A stretch of 64,000 nucleotides of DNA from Anas platyrhynchos. Lineage: Eukaryota > Chordata > Aves > Anseriformes > Anatidae. The notes below the pieces were generated by a model that did not search any database, was not told the origin of the DNA, and saw nothing but the letters and a program-made list of their open reading frames with translations. This document shows positions 20,666 through 32,600 of this stretch, one piece after another. Made by a program: the position numbers and the translations under genes. Location: assembly GCF_047663525.1 (NCBI RefSeq), contig NC_092616.1:6322501-6386500 (forward strand), written 5' to 3'. The stretch's first letter is position 1. Every line of letters starts with the position of its first letter.

Positions 20666-23600
20666 GTGAGTCGCCCCAAAACGGGACCCCTGACCCTTTT
20701 TCCCCCACCCCATAGGGTCAGGACCCCCTTTTTCATTACCCCATAGCGTCAGGACCCCCTTTTCCCCCACCCCATAGCCTTGGAACCCCAAATTTCCCCA
20801 CCCCATCGCCTTGGGACCCTAAGTTTCCCTACCCCATAACACTGGGACCCCCTTTTCCCCCACCCCATAGGGTCAGGACCCCCTTTTCCTTTACCCCATA
20901 GCATCGGGACCCCAAATTTCCCTACCCCATAGCCTTGGAACCCCAAATTTCCCTACCCCGTAGCCTTGGGACCCCCTTTTCCCCCACCCCATAGGGTCAG
21001 GACCCCCTTTTCCTTTACCCCATAGCATTGGGACCCCAAATTTTCCTACCCCATAGTGTCGGGACCCCAAATTTCCCCACCCCACACCATTGGGACCCCC
21101 TTTTTCCCCACCCCATCTCATCGGGACCCCAAATTTTCCTACCCCATAACATCGGGACCCCCAATTCCCCTACCCCATGGCATCAGGACCCCAAATTTCC
21201 CCACCCTATAGCCTCGGGACCCCAAATTTTCCTATTCCATAGCGTCAGGACCCCCAATTTCCCTACCCCATAACCTTGGGACCCCCAATTTCTCCACCCC
21301 ATAGCCTTGGGACCCCCTTTTTCCCTACCCCATAGCCTTGGGACCCCCAATTTCCCCACCCCATAGCCTCGGGACCCCCTTTTTCCCCACCCCACACCAT
21401 TGGGACCCCCAATTTCCCCACCCCGCACCATCATGACCCCCAAATTTCGGGGTTAATCGAGGTCGGGCGGGCCCCACACTTACAGGCTTGTTTTTTGGGG
21501 GGGCGTGGGGGTCCGCTATGGGGCCGGGCGCCCCATAACCCGCCGTCTGCCCCATAGGGAGACCTCGGTGCCCGTGGACGTGGCGCGGCAGCGGGAGCTG
21601 AAGTGGCTGGAGATGTTCAACCACTGGGACAAGTGGCTGGCGCGGCGCTACCAGAAGGTGGGGCGGCCCCATAAGTGGGTCCTGGGGGGGGTTCTGCCCC
21701 ATAGAGGGGTCCTCCTGCCCCATAAAGAGGTTCTCCTGCCCCATAAGTGGGTCTTTGGGGGGGGTTTCTGCCCCATAGAGTGGTCTGTGGGGTCCTCCTG
21801 CCCCATAGGAGGTCCTGGGGGAATTCCCTGCCCCATAGAGGGCTCCTCCTGCCCCATAAGTGGGTATTTGGGGGGGGGTTGGCCCCATAGAGGGTTTCTT
21901 CTGCCCCATAAGTGGGTATTTGGGGGGGTTTCTGCCCCATAGCCCCATAGAGGGCTTCTCCTGCCCCATAGGAGGTCCTGGGGGGATTGCCTGCCCCATA
22001 GATGGGTCCTTCTGCCCCATAAGTAGATCTTTGGGGGGAATTCTGCCCCATAGAGGGGTCTGTGGGGTCGTTCTGCCCCATAGGAGGGTCTGGAGGGGGG
22101 TTCCCTGCCCCATAAGTGGGTATTTGGGGGGGTTTCTGCCCCATAGAGGGGTCTGTGGGGGGTTCCCTGCCCCATAGAGGGCTCCTCCTGCCCCATATCA
22201 CCCCCAAACCCCCCGCCATGGCTCCCAGTTCCTTCCTAGTAAGTCCCAGTAAGTCCCAGTGCCTCCCAGTGGCTGAGTCCCAGTGCCTCCCAGCACCTTC
22301 CAGCGCCTCCCAGTTCCCCCCAGCACCTCCCAGTGCCTCCCAGTAAGTCCCAGTGCCTTCCAGTGGCTGGCTCCCACTGCCTCCCACTGGCTCCCACTGG
22401 CTCCCACTGGTTCCCAGTGCCTCCCAATGAGTCCCAATGCCTCCCAGTAAGTCCCAGTGCTCCCCAACTCCCCCCAGTGCCTCCCAGTAAGTCCCAGTGC
22501 CTCCCAGTGTCCCCCAGTGGCTGGCTCCCACTGCCCCCCAGTGCCTCCCACTGCCTCCCACTGCCCCCCACTGCCCCCCAGCGCCTCCCACTGCCCCCCA
22601 GCGCCTCCCAGTGCCTCCCAGTAAGCCCCAGTGCCCCCCAGGTGAAGCTGCGTTGCCGCAAGGGCATCCCCTCCTCGCTCCGCGCCCGCGCCTGGCAGCT
22701 GCTCTCGGCCAGCCAGGAGCTGCTGGACCGCAACCCGGGCCTCTTCCAGGTAAGGGGCGGGGCCAATTTGGGAAAGGGGGCGTGGCCTAAAGGGGGCGGG
22801 GCCTAAAGGGGCGGGGCTAACCCAGGCCACGCCCCCCAGGAGCTGGAGAGGCAGCCGGGGGAGGCGCGCTGGCTGGAGGCCATCGAGAAGGACCTGCACC
22901 GGCAGTTCCCCTTCCACGAGATGTTCGCCGCCAGGGGCGGGCACGGGTGAGGACACGCCCCCTTAATTTGCATGCCACGCCCACATCCCCTAGGCCACGC
23001 CCACAAAGCCACGCCCTCCAAAAACCACGCCCCCTTTGGGCAGGGCCTCTCCCCTCCCCTTGGTTTTGGTGTTAATGGCCTGGGGTGGGCGGGGCCAATG
23101 GGAGGACACGCCCACTTTTTACAGACCACGCCCCTTATTTGCATGCCACGCCCACAAAGCCACGCCCACGAGAAACCACGCCCCCTTTGGGCAGGGCCAC
23201 TCCCCTTTCCCCCTCCCCTCCTTTGGTTAAGTAATGGGGTGGGCGGGGTCAATGGGAAGCCACGCCCACTTTTACAGGCCACGCCCCCTTATTTGCATGC
23301 CACGCCCACCCTAGGCCACGCCCACAAGGCCACGCCCCCCAAAAACCACGCCCCTTTTGGGCAGAGCCACTCCCCCTTTCCCCCCTCACCTCCCTTAGTT
23401 AAGACGTGGGGTGGGCGGGGTCAATGGGAGGACACGCCCCCTTCATTTGCATGCCACGCCCACATCTCCCAGGCCACGCCCTCGTCAAACCACGCCCCCT
23501 TTTTGATAAAGCCACGCCCCCTTCCCTCCCTCCCCTCCCTTAGTTAAGTCCTGGGGTGGGCGGGGTCAATGTGAAGCCACGCCCACTTACTACAGGCCAC

Positions 23601-26600
23601 GCCCCCTGGGGCTGACCACGCCCCTTTTGACTTGGCCACGCCCCCTTGATGCTGGCCACGCCCACCTGACCCCATCCATTAACCCCTTCCCCACCTGACC
23701 CCATTTGACCCCGGGGCTGACCCCGCCCCTTTTGACTTGGCCACGCCCCCCGGGGCTGACCACGCCCCCTTTTGGCCCCGCCCCCTTTTGGCCCCGCCCC
23801 CCTCTGGCCCCGCCCCCAGGCAGCAGGACCTGTACCATTAACCCCTTCCCCACCTGACCCCATTTGACCCCGCCCCTTTTGACTTGACCACGCCCCCTGG
23901 GGCTGACCACGCCCACTTGACCACACCCCCCGGGGCTGACCACGCCCCCTTGATGCTGGCCACGCCCACCTGACCCCATCCATTAACCCCTTCCCCACCT
24001 GCCCCCATTTGACCCTGGGGCTGACCCCGCCCCTTTTTGCCTGGCCACGCCCCCCGGGGCTGACCACACCCACTTGACCACGCCCCCTGGAGCTGACCAC
24101 GCCCCCTAGTGCTGGCCACGCCCACCCATACCCATTTGACCTCACCCCCTCCCATCCCATTCCCATTGACCCGGGGCTGACCCCGCCCCTTCTGTCTGAC
24201 CACGCCCCCCGGGGCTGGCCACACCCCCTTGATGCTGGCCACGCCCACCTGGCCCCATCCATTAACCCCTTCCCCACCTGACCCCATTTGACCCCGCCCC
24301 TTTTGACTTGACCCCGCCCCTTTTGACTTGACTCCACCCCTTTTGACTTGGCCACGCCCCCTGGGTCTGACCACGCCCCCTAGAGCTGGCCACGCCCCCT
24401 TGATACTGGCCACGCCCACCTGACCCCACCCAATCCATTAACCCCTTCCCCACCTGACCCCATTTGACCCCTCCCCTTTTGACTTGACCCCGCCCCTTTT
24501 GACTTGACCACGCCCCCCGGGTCTGACCACGCCCCCTTTTGGCCCCGCCCCCTGTTGGCCCCGCCCCCTTTTGGCCCCGCCCCCAGGCAGCAGGACCTGT
24601 ACCGCATCCTGAAGGCCTACACCGTGTACCGGCCGCAGGAGGGCTACTGCCAGGCACAGGCGCCCGTCGCCGCCGTCCTGCTCATGCACATGCCCGCTGA
24701 GGTGACTTTTGGGGACATTTCGGGGACATTTGGGGGCATTTGGGGGCATTTGGGAGGTTGGGGGCGTTGGGGACATTTGGGGGCATTTGGGGATATTGGG
24801 GTAGTTGGAGGTATTGGGGACATTTGGGGTGTATTGAGGATATTTGGGGATATTTGGAGCATTTGGGGACATTTTGGGGACGGTGGGGGCATTTGGGGGA
24901 CATTTGGGGACTTTTTGGGGTGTTGGGGACATTGGGAAGTTGGGGGTGTTGGGGACATTTGGGGTATATTGAGGATATTTGGGGATATTTGGGGACATTT
25001 GGGGACTTTTGGGGGGCATTGGGGAGATAGGGGGTGTTGGGGACATTTGGGACATTTGGGGACATTTGGGGATGTTGGGGGTGTTGGGGGTGTTGGGGAC
25101 ATTTGGGGGCATTGGGGACATTTGGGGTATATTGAGGATATTGGGGGCATTTGGGGGCATTTGGGGACATTTGGGGACATTTTGGGGGTGTTGGGGACAT
25201 TTGGGGACATCAGGGAGATTGGGGACATTGGGGACATTTGGGGACATTTGGGGACTTTTTGGGGGTGTTGGGGACATTTGGGGACATTCGGGGATATCGG
25301 AGGTGTTGGGAGCATTTGGGGATATCGGGGAGATTGGGGGCATTTGGGGGCATTTGGGGACATTTGGGGACTTTTTGGGGACGTTGGGGACATTGGGAAG
25401 TTGGGGGTGTTGGGGACATTTGGGGTATATTGAGGATATTTGGGGATATTTGGGGGCATTTGGGGACATTTTGGGGACATTTGGGGGTGTTGGGGTCAAT
25501 GGGGGGCGTTTGGGGGCATTTGGGGACATTGGGGTCATTTGGGGCCATTTGGGGACATCGGGGAGATTGGGGACATTTTGGGGGCATTTGGGGACATTTT
25601 GGGGGTGTTGGAGGTGTTGGGGACGTTTGGGGACATTTGGGGACATTTGGGGACATTGGGGGCGTTAGGGGTGTTGGGGACATTGGGGACATCAGGGAGA
25701 TTGGGGACATTGGGGACATTTGGGGACATTTGGGGACTTTTGGGGGGCATTGGGGAGATAGGGGGCGTTGGGGATATTTGGGACATTTGGGGGCATTTGG
25801 GGACATTTTGGGGGTGTTGGGGATGTTGGGGGCATTTGGGGATATCGGGGAGATTGGGGGCGTTGGGGACATTTGGGGACTTTTTGGGGGTGTTGGGGGC
25901 GTTGGGGACATTGTGGGTTTTGGGGACATTTGGGGGGATTGCGGTAGTTGGGGACATTTGGGGACATTGGGGACATTTGGGGGTGTTGGGGGTATTGGGG
26001 ACATTGGGGACATTGGGGGTGTTGGGGACATTGGGGGGACATTTGGGGATATTTGGGACATTTGGGGACATTGGGGACATTTTGGGGGTGTTGGGGTCAT
26101 TGGGGACATTTGGGGACATTTGGGGATATTGGGGGCGTTGGGGACATTGGGGGTGTTGGGGACATTGGGGAGATTGGGAACATTTAGGGATATTTGGGGA
26201 CATTTGGGGGTGTTGGGGCATTGGGAACATTTTGGGGGGCATTAGGGACATTTGGGGTATATTGGGGACATTTGGGGATATTTGGGGACATTTGGGGGCT
26301 TTGGGGCCATGGGGATGGGGATATGGGCTCATGGGGACATTTGGGGCCATTGGGAATATTTGGGAACATTGGGGACATTTGGGGACATTTGGGGCCATTT
26401 GGGGACATTTGGGGACGTTTGGGGGTATTGGGGCCATTTGGGGCCATTTTGGGGCATATTGGGGCCGTTTTGGGGTCCCTGGTGACCCCGTTTCCCCCGC
26501 AGCAAGCCTTCTGGTGCCTGGTGCAGATCTGCGACAAATACCTGCCGGGGTACTACAGCGCCGGCCTGGTGAGCGGGGCCATATAGGGCCATACGGGGCC

Positions 26601-29600
26601 ATATAGGGCCATATAGGGCCATATAGGGCCTTATGGGGCCATATAGGGCCATATAGGGCCATACGGGGTCATATGGGGTCATACGGGGCCCTACAGGGCC
26701 TTATGGGGCCTTATGGGGCCTTATGGGGTCAGATGGGGCCTTATGGGGCCATATGGGGTCATATGAAGCAATACGGGGCCATATAGGGCCTTATGGGGCC
26801 ATACGGGGCCTTATGGGGTCGGATGGAGCCTTATGGGATCATATGGGGCCATACAGGGCCATACGGGGCCCTATGGGGTCGGATGGGGCCTTATGGGATC
26901 ATATGGGGCCCTATGGAGCCATATGGGGCCATACAAAGCCTTATGGGGCCGTATGGGGCCTTATGGAATCATATGGGGCCTTATGAGGCCAGACGGGGCC
27001 ATATGGGGTCATACAGGGTCATATAGGACCATATGGGGCCTTATGGGGTCCTACAGGGCCACACGGGGTCCTATGGGGTCAGATGGGGCCTGATGGGGCC
27101 ATACGGGGCCCTATGGGGTCATACGAGGCAATATGGGGCCCTATGGGGTTGGATGGGGCCCTACAGGGCCATACAGGGCCCTATGGGGTCAGATGCAGTT
27201 GGATGGGGCCATATGCAGTCTTACGGGGCCCTATAGGGCCTTGTAGCGCCTTATAGGGCATTATAGGGCCTTGTAGGGCTTGTAGGGCCTTATAGGGCAT
27301 TATAGGGCCTTATAAGACCTTGTAGAGCTTTATAGTGCCTTATAGGGCCTTATAGGACCTTATAGGGCCTTATATGGATTTGTAGGGCTTTATAGGGCCT
27401 TATAGTGCCTTATAGGGCCTTATAGGGCCTTATATGGATTTGTAGGGCCTTATAGGGCCTTATAGGACCTTGTAGGGCCTTATAGTGCTTTATAGGGCTT
27501 CATAGGGCCTTATATGGATTTGTAGGGCCTTGTAGTGCCTTATAGGGCCTTGTAGGGCCATGTAGGGCCTTATAGGGCATTATAGTGCCTTATATGGATT
27601 TGTAGGGCTTTATAGGGCCTTATAGTGCCTTATATGGATTTGTAGGGCCTTATAGGGCATTATAGGGCCTTATAGGGCCTTATATGGATTTGTAGGGCCT
27701 TATAGGGCCTTATAGGGCCTTATAGAGCCTTGTAGGGTCTTATAGGGCCATGTAGGGCCTTATAGGGCCTTATAGGGCCTTATATGGATTTGTAGGGCCT
27801 TATAGTGCCTTATAGGGCCTTATTGGGCTTTATAGGGCCTTATAGTGCATTATAGGGTAATATAGGGGTTTATAGTGCCTTATAGGGGCTTATAGTGCCT
27901 TATAGGGCCTTATAGGGCCGTATAGGGCCCTGACCCTCTCCCCCCCACCCTATAGGAGGCGGTGCAGCTGGACGGGGAAGTTTTCGGGGCCCTTTTGCGC
28001 CGCGCCGCCCCCGCCGCCCACCGGCACCTGCGGCGATTTCGGGTGGAGCCGGTGCTCTACCTGACCGAGTGGTTCATGTGCATCTTCGCCCGCTCCCTGC
28101 CCTGGGCCGCCGTGCTGCGGGTTTGGGACATGTTCTTCTGCGAAGGTAAAAACCCAAAATCCCAGGAATTCGCCCCAAAAATACAGCGGGGTCTGCCAAG
28201 GAATGGGGGGCGCTGGGAGCCGTCCGAAAATGTTGAGTGGGTGGAATGGGGAGAGATTAAAGGGGTTGGGGGGTTTGGGGGTTTGGGACATGTTCTTCTG
28301 CGAAGGTAAAAAAAGCCCCAAAATTGCAGGAATTCGCCCCAAAAATACAGCGGGGTCTGCCAAGGAAAGGGGGGCAATGGGTGGAATGGGGAGACCTGAA
28401 GGGGGTTTGGGGGTTTGGGATCTGTTCTTCTGCGAAGGTAAAACCCCAAAAGCCCCAAAAAAAGCCCCAAAATCCCAGGAATTGGCCCCAAAGAAAAAAG
28501 CCCCAAAATCCCCAGAATTGGCCCCAAAAATACAGCCGGGTCTGCCAAGGAATGGGGGGCGTTGGGATCCGTCCGAAAATGTTGCATGGGTGGAATGGGG
28601 GGACCTGAAGGGGGTTGAGGGGTTTGGGACATGTTCTTCTGCGAAGATAAAAACCCCAAAATCGCAGGAATTCGCCCCAAAAATCCCAGGAATTCGCCCC
28701 AAAAATCCCAGGAATTGGCCCCAAAAATACAGCGGGGTCTGCCAAGGAAAAGGGGGCATTGGGATCCGTCCGAAAATGTTGCATGGGTGGAATGGGGGGA
28801 CCTGAAGGGGGTTGGGGGGTTTGGGGGTTTGGGACATGTTCTTCTGCAAAGGTAAAAACCCAAAATCGCAGGAATTGGCCCCAAAAATACAGCGGGGTCT
28901 ACCAAGGAAAGGGGGGCAATGGGTGGAATGGGGAGACCTGAAGGGGGTTTGGGGGTTTGGGATCTGTTCTTCTGCGAAGGTAAAACCCCAAAAGCCCCAA
29001 AAAAAGCCCCAAAATCCCAGGAATTGGCCCCAAAGAAAAAAGCCCCAAAATCCCAGGAATTGGCCCCAAAAATCCAGCCGGGTTCGCCAAGGAAAGGGGG
29101 GCGCTGGGAGCCGTCCGAAAATGTTGCGTGGGTGGAATGGGGAGAGATTAAGGGGGTTTGGGGGTTTTTGGGGGTGTTGGGGGGGGCTATGGGGTTCTAG
29201 GTGGGGTCTCTGTAGGGTTCTAGGTGGGTTCTCCATAGGGTTCCTGGTGGGTTCCCATTGGGTTCTTTATAGGGTTTGGGGTTTTTGGGGTTCATTTGGG
29301 GTCCCTATGGGGTTCCCGTTGGGTTCCCGTTGGGTTCTTCATTGGGTTTTTGGTTGGGGGGTCATTTGGGGGTCCCTATGGGGTTCTAGGTGGGTTCTCC
29401 ATGGGGTTTCTGGTGGGTTCCCATTAAGTCGTTTATAGGGTTTTGGGTCTGGGGGTCCATTTGGGATTCCCGTTGGGTTCCCGTTGAGTTCCATTTGGGT
29501 TCCCCATGGGTTTTGGGGTTTAGGGGGTCAATGGGGGTCCCCATGGGGTTTTTGGTGGGTTCTTCATGGGGTTCCCATTGGGTTCCTTTTGGGTTCCTGT

Positions 29601-32600
29601 TGGGTTTTCTATAGGTTCTTGAGCGTAGACCCGAAATCTTGGTTCCCGTTGGGTTCCCATTGAGTTCCCCATGGGTTTTGGGGTCTGGGTGGTCAATGGG
29701 GGTCCCCATGGGGTTTTTGGTGGGTTCTCCATGGGGTTCCCATTGGGTTCCTTTTGGGTTTCCATTGGGTTTTTAATAGGTTCTTGAGCGTAGACCACAA
29801 ATCTTGGTTCCCTTTGGGTTCCCTTTGGGTTCCCCATGGGTTTTGGGGTCTGGGTGGTCAACGGGGACCCCCATGGGGTTCTTGGTGGTTTCTCCATGGG
29901 GTTCCTGTTGGGTTCTTTTTGGGTTTCCATTGGGTTTTTAATAGGTTCTTGAGTGTAGCGCACGAATCTTGGTTCCCGTTGAGTTCCCATTGGGTTTCCC
30001 ATGGGTTTTGGGGTCTGTGTGGCCAATGGGGTCCCCATGGGGTTCTTGGTGGGTTCTCCATGGGGTTCCCGTTGGGTTCCTGTTGGGTTTTCTATAGGTT
30101 CTTGAGTGTAGGGCACAAATCTTGGTTCCCGTTGGGTTCCCATTGGGTTCCCCATGGGTTTTGGGGTCTGGGTGGCCTATGGGGGTCTCCATGGGGTTCT
30201 TGGTGGGTTCTCCATGGGGTTCCTGGTGGGTTCCCATTAAATCATTTATAGGGTTTTGGGTTTGGGGGTCCATTTGGGATTCCCGTTGGGTTCCCGTTGA
30301 GTTCCATTTGGGTTCCCCATAGGTTTTGAGGTCCGGGTGGTCAATGGGGTCCCCATGGGGTTCTTGGTGGGTTCTCCATGGGGTTCCCGTTGGGTTCCTG
30401 TTGGGTTCCCATTGGGTTTCCCATAAATTGTTGAGTGTAGGCAAGGAATCTTGGTTCCCATTGGGTTCCTATTGGGTTCCCCATGGGTTTTGGGGTCCGG
30501 GTGGTCAATGGGGGTCCCCATGGGGTTTTTGGTGGGTTCTCCATGGGGTTCCCGTTGGGTTCCTGTTGGGTTTTCTATAGGTTCTTGAGTGTAGGGCACA
30601 AATCTTGGTTCCCATTGGGTTCCCGTTGGGTTCCCCATGGGTTTTGGGGTCTGTGTGGCCAATGGGGGTCCCCATGGGGTTTTTGGTGGGTTCTTCATGG
30701 GGTTCCCATTGGGTTCCTTTTGGGTTCCTGTTGGGTTTTCTATAGGTTCTTGAGTGTAGGGCACGAATCTTGGTTCCCATTGGGTTCCCTTTGGGTTCCC
30801 CATGGGTTTTGGGGTCTGGGTGGCCAATGGGGTCCCCATGGGGTTCTTGGTGGGTTCTCCATGGGGTTCCCATTGGGTTCTTTTTGGGTTTCCATTGGGT
30901 TTTCAATAGGTTCTTGAGTGTAGGGCACAAATCTTGGTTCCCATTGGGTTCCCGTTGAGTTCCTATTGGGTTCCCGTTGGGTTCCCCATGGGTTTTGGGG
31001 TCTGGGTGGCCAATGGGGGGGTCAGTGGGGTTCTTGGGGTTCTTGGTGGGTTCTCCATGGGGTTTCCGTTGGGTTCCCGTTGGGATCCAGTTGGGTTTTC
31101 TATAGGTTCTTGAGTGTAGACCCCAAATCTTGGTTCCCATTGGGTTCCCGTTGAGTTCCTATTGGGTTCCCATTGGGTTCCTGTTGGGTTTTGGGGTCTG
31201 GGTGGCCAATGGGGTCCCCATGGGGTTTTTGGTGGGTTCTCCATGGGGTTCCCATTGGGTTCCCGTTGGGTTCCTGTTGGGTTCCTGTTGGGTTTCCCAT
31301 AAATTGTTGAGCTTAGGTCCCAAATCTTGGTTCCTGTCGGGTTCCCCTTGGGTTTTGGGGTCCGGGCTCCCCCGTTTTTAGGATCCAAGCCTTTTAGGGT
31401 CCCCCTGACCCCCTCCCCGTCCCCACCTAGGGGTGAAGATCATGTTCCGCGTGGGGCTGGTGCTGCTGCGGCAGGCGCTGGGTTTTCCATAGGTTCTTGA
31501 GTGTAGGGCATGAATTTGGGTTCCCGTTGGGTTCCCATTGGGATCCCCATGGGTTTTGGGGTCCGGGTGGTCAATGGGAGTCTCCATGGGGTTTTTGGTG
31601 GGTTCTGCTTGGGGTTCCCGTTGGGTTCCTTTTGGGTTTCCATTGGGTTTTTAATAGGTTCTTGAGCGTAGACCCCAAATCTTGGTTCCCGTTGGGTTCC
31701 CATTGGGTTCCCCATGGGTTTTGGGGTCCGGGTGTCCAATGGGGGGGGTCAATGGGGTTCTTGGGGTTCTTGGTGGGTTCTCCATGGGGTTCCTGTTGGG
31801 TTCCCATTGGGTTCCAGTTGGGTTTTCTATAGGTTCTTGAGTGTAGACCCCAAATCTTGGTTCCCATTGGGTTCCCGTTGAGTTCCTATTGGGTTTCCAT
31901 TGGGTTCCTGTTGGGTTTTGGGGTTCGGGTGGCCAATGGGGGTCTCCATGGGGTTCTTGGTGGGTTCTCCATGGGGTTCCCATTGGGTTCCCGTTGGGTT
32001 TTTAATAGGTTCTTGAGTGTAGGGCACAAACAATGGTTCCTGTTGGGTTCCCATTGGGTTCCCCATGGGTTTTGGGGTCCGGGCTCCCCCGTTTTTCGGA
32101 TCCAAGCCTTTTAGGGTCCCCCTGACCCCGTCCCCGTCCCCACCTAGGGGTGAAGATCATGTTCCGCGTGGGGCTGGTGCTGCTGCGGCAGGCGCTGGGC
32201 AGCCCCGAGAAGCTGCGGAGCTGCCAGGGGATGTACGAGACCATGGAGCGCCTGCGCAGCGCCCCCAGCGCCGCCCTGCACGAGGACCTCCTGGTGCAGC
32301 AGGTGGGGTCAAGGGGTCATGGGGTCAAGGGTTATGGGGTCACGGGGTCATGGGGTCATGGGGTCATGGGGTCATGGGTCAAGGGGCTTGGGGTCAAGGG
32401 GTATGGGGTTATAGGGTTATGGGGTTTGGGGTCAAGGGGGTTGGGGTTTGGGGTCAAGGGGGTTGGGGTTTGGGGTCAAGGGTTATGGGGTTTGGGGTCA
32501 AGGGGGTTGGGGTCAAAGGGGTTGGGGTTATGGGGTTTGGGGTCAAGGGTTATGGGGTTTGGGGTTTGGTGTTATGGGTCATGGGGTCAAGGGTTTGGGG

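Noticed and set aside
24438-26662. Large frames on both strands ([10 protein letters not shown] and GTFGDIWGH type) in TBC1D10B intron 5
   Set aside because: A 12-15-bp satellite read in frame, lying between two exons whose phases join exactly.
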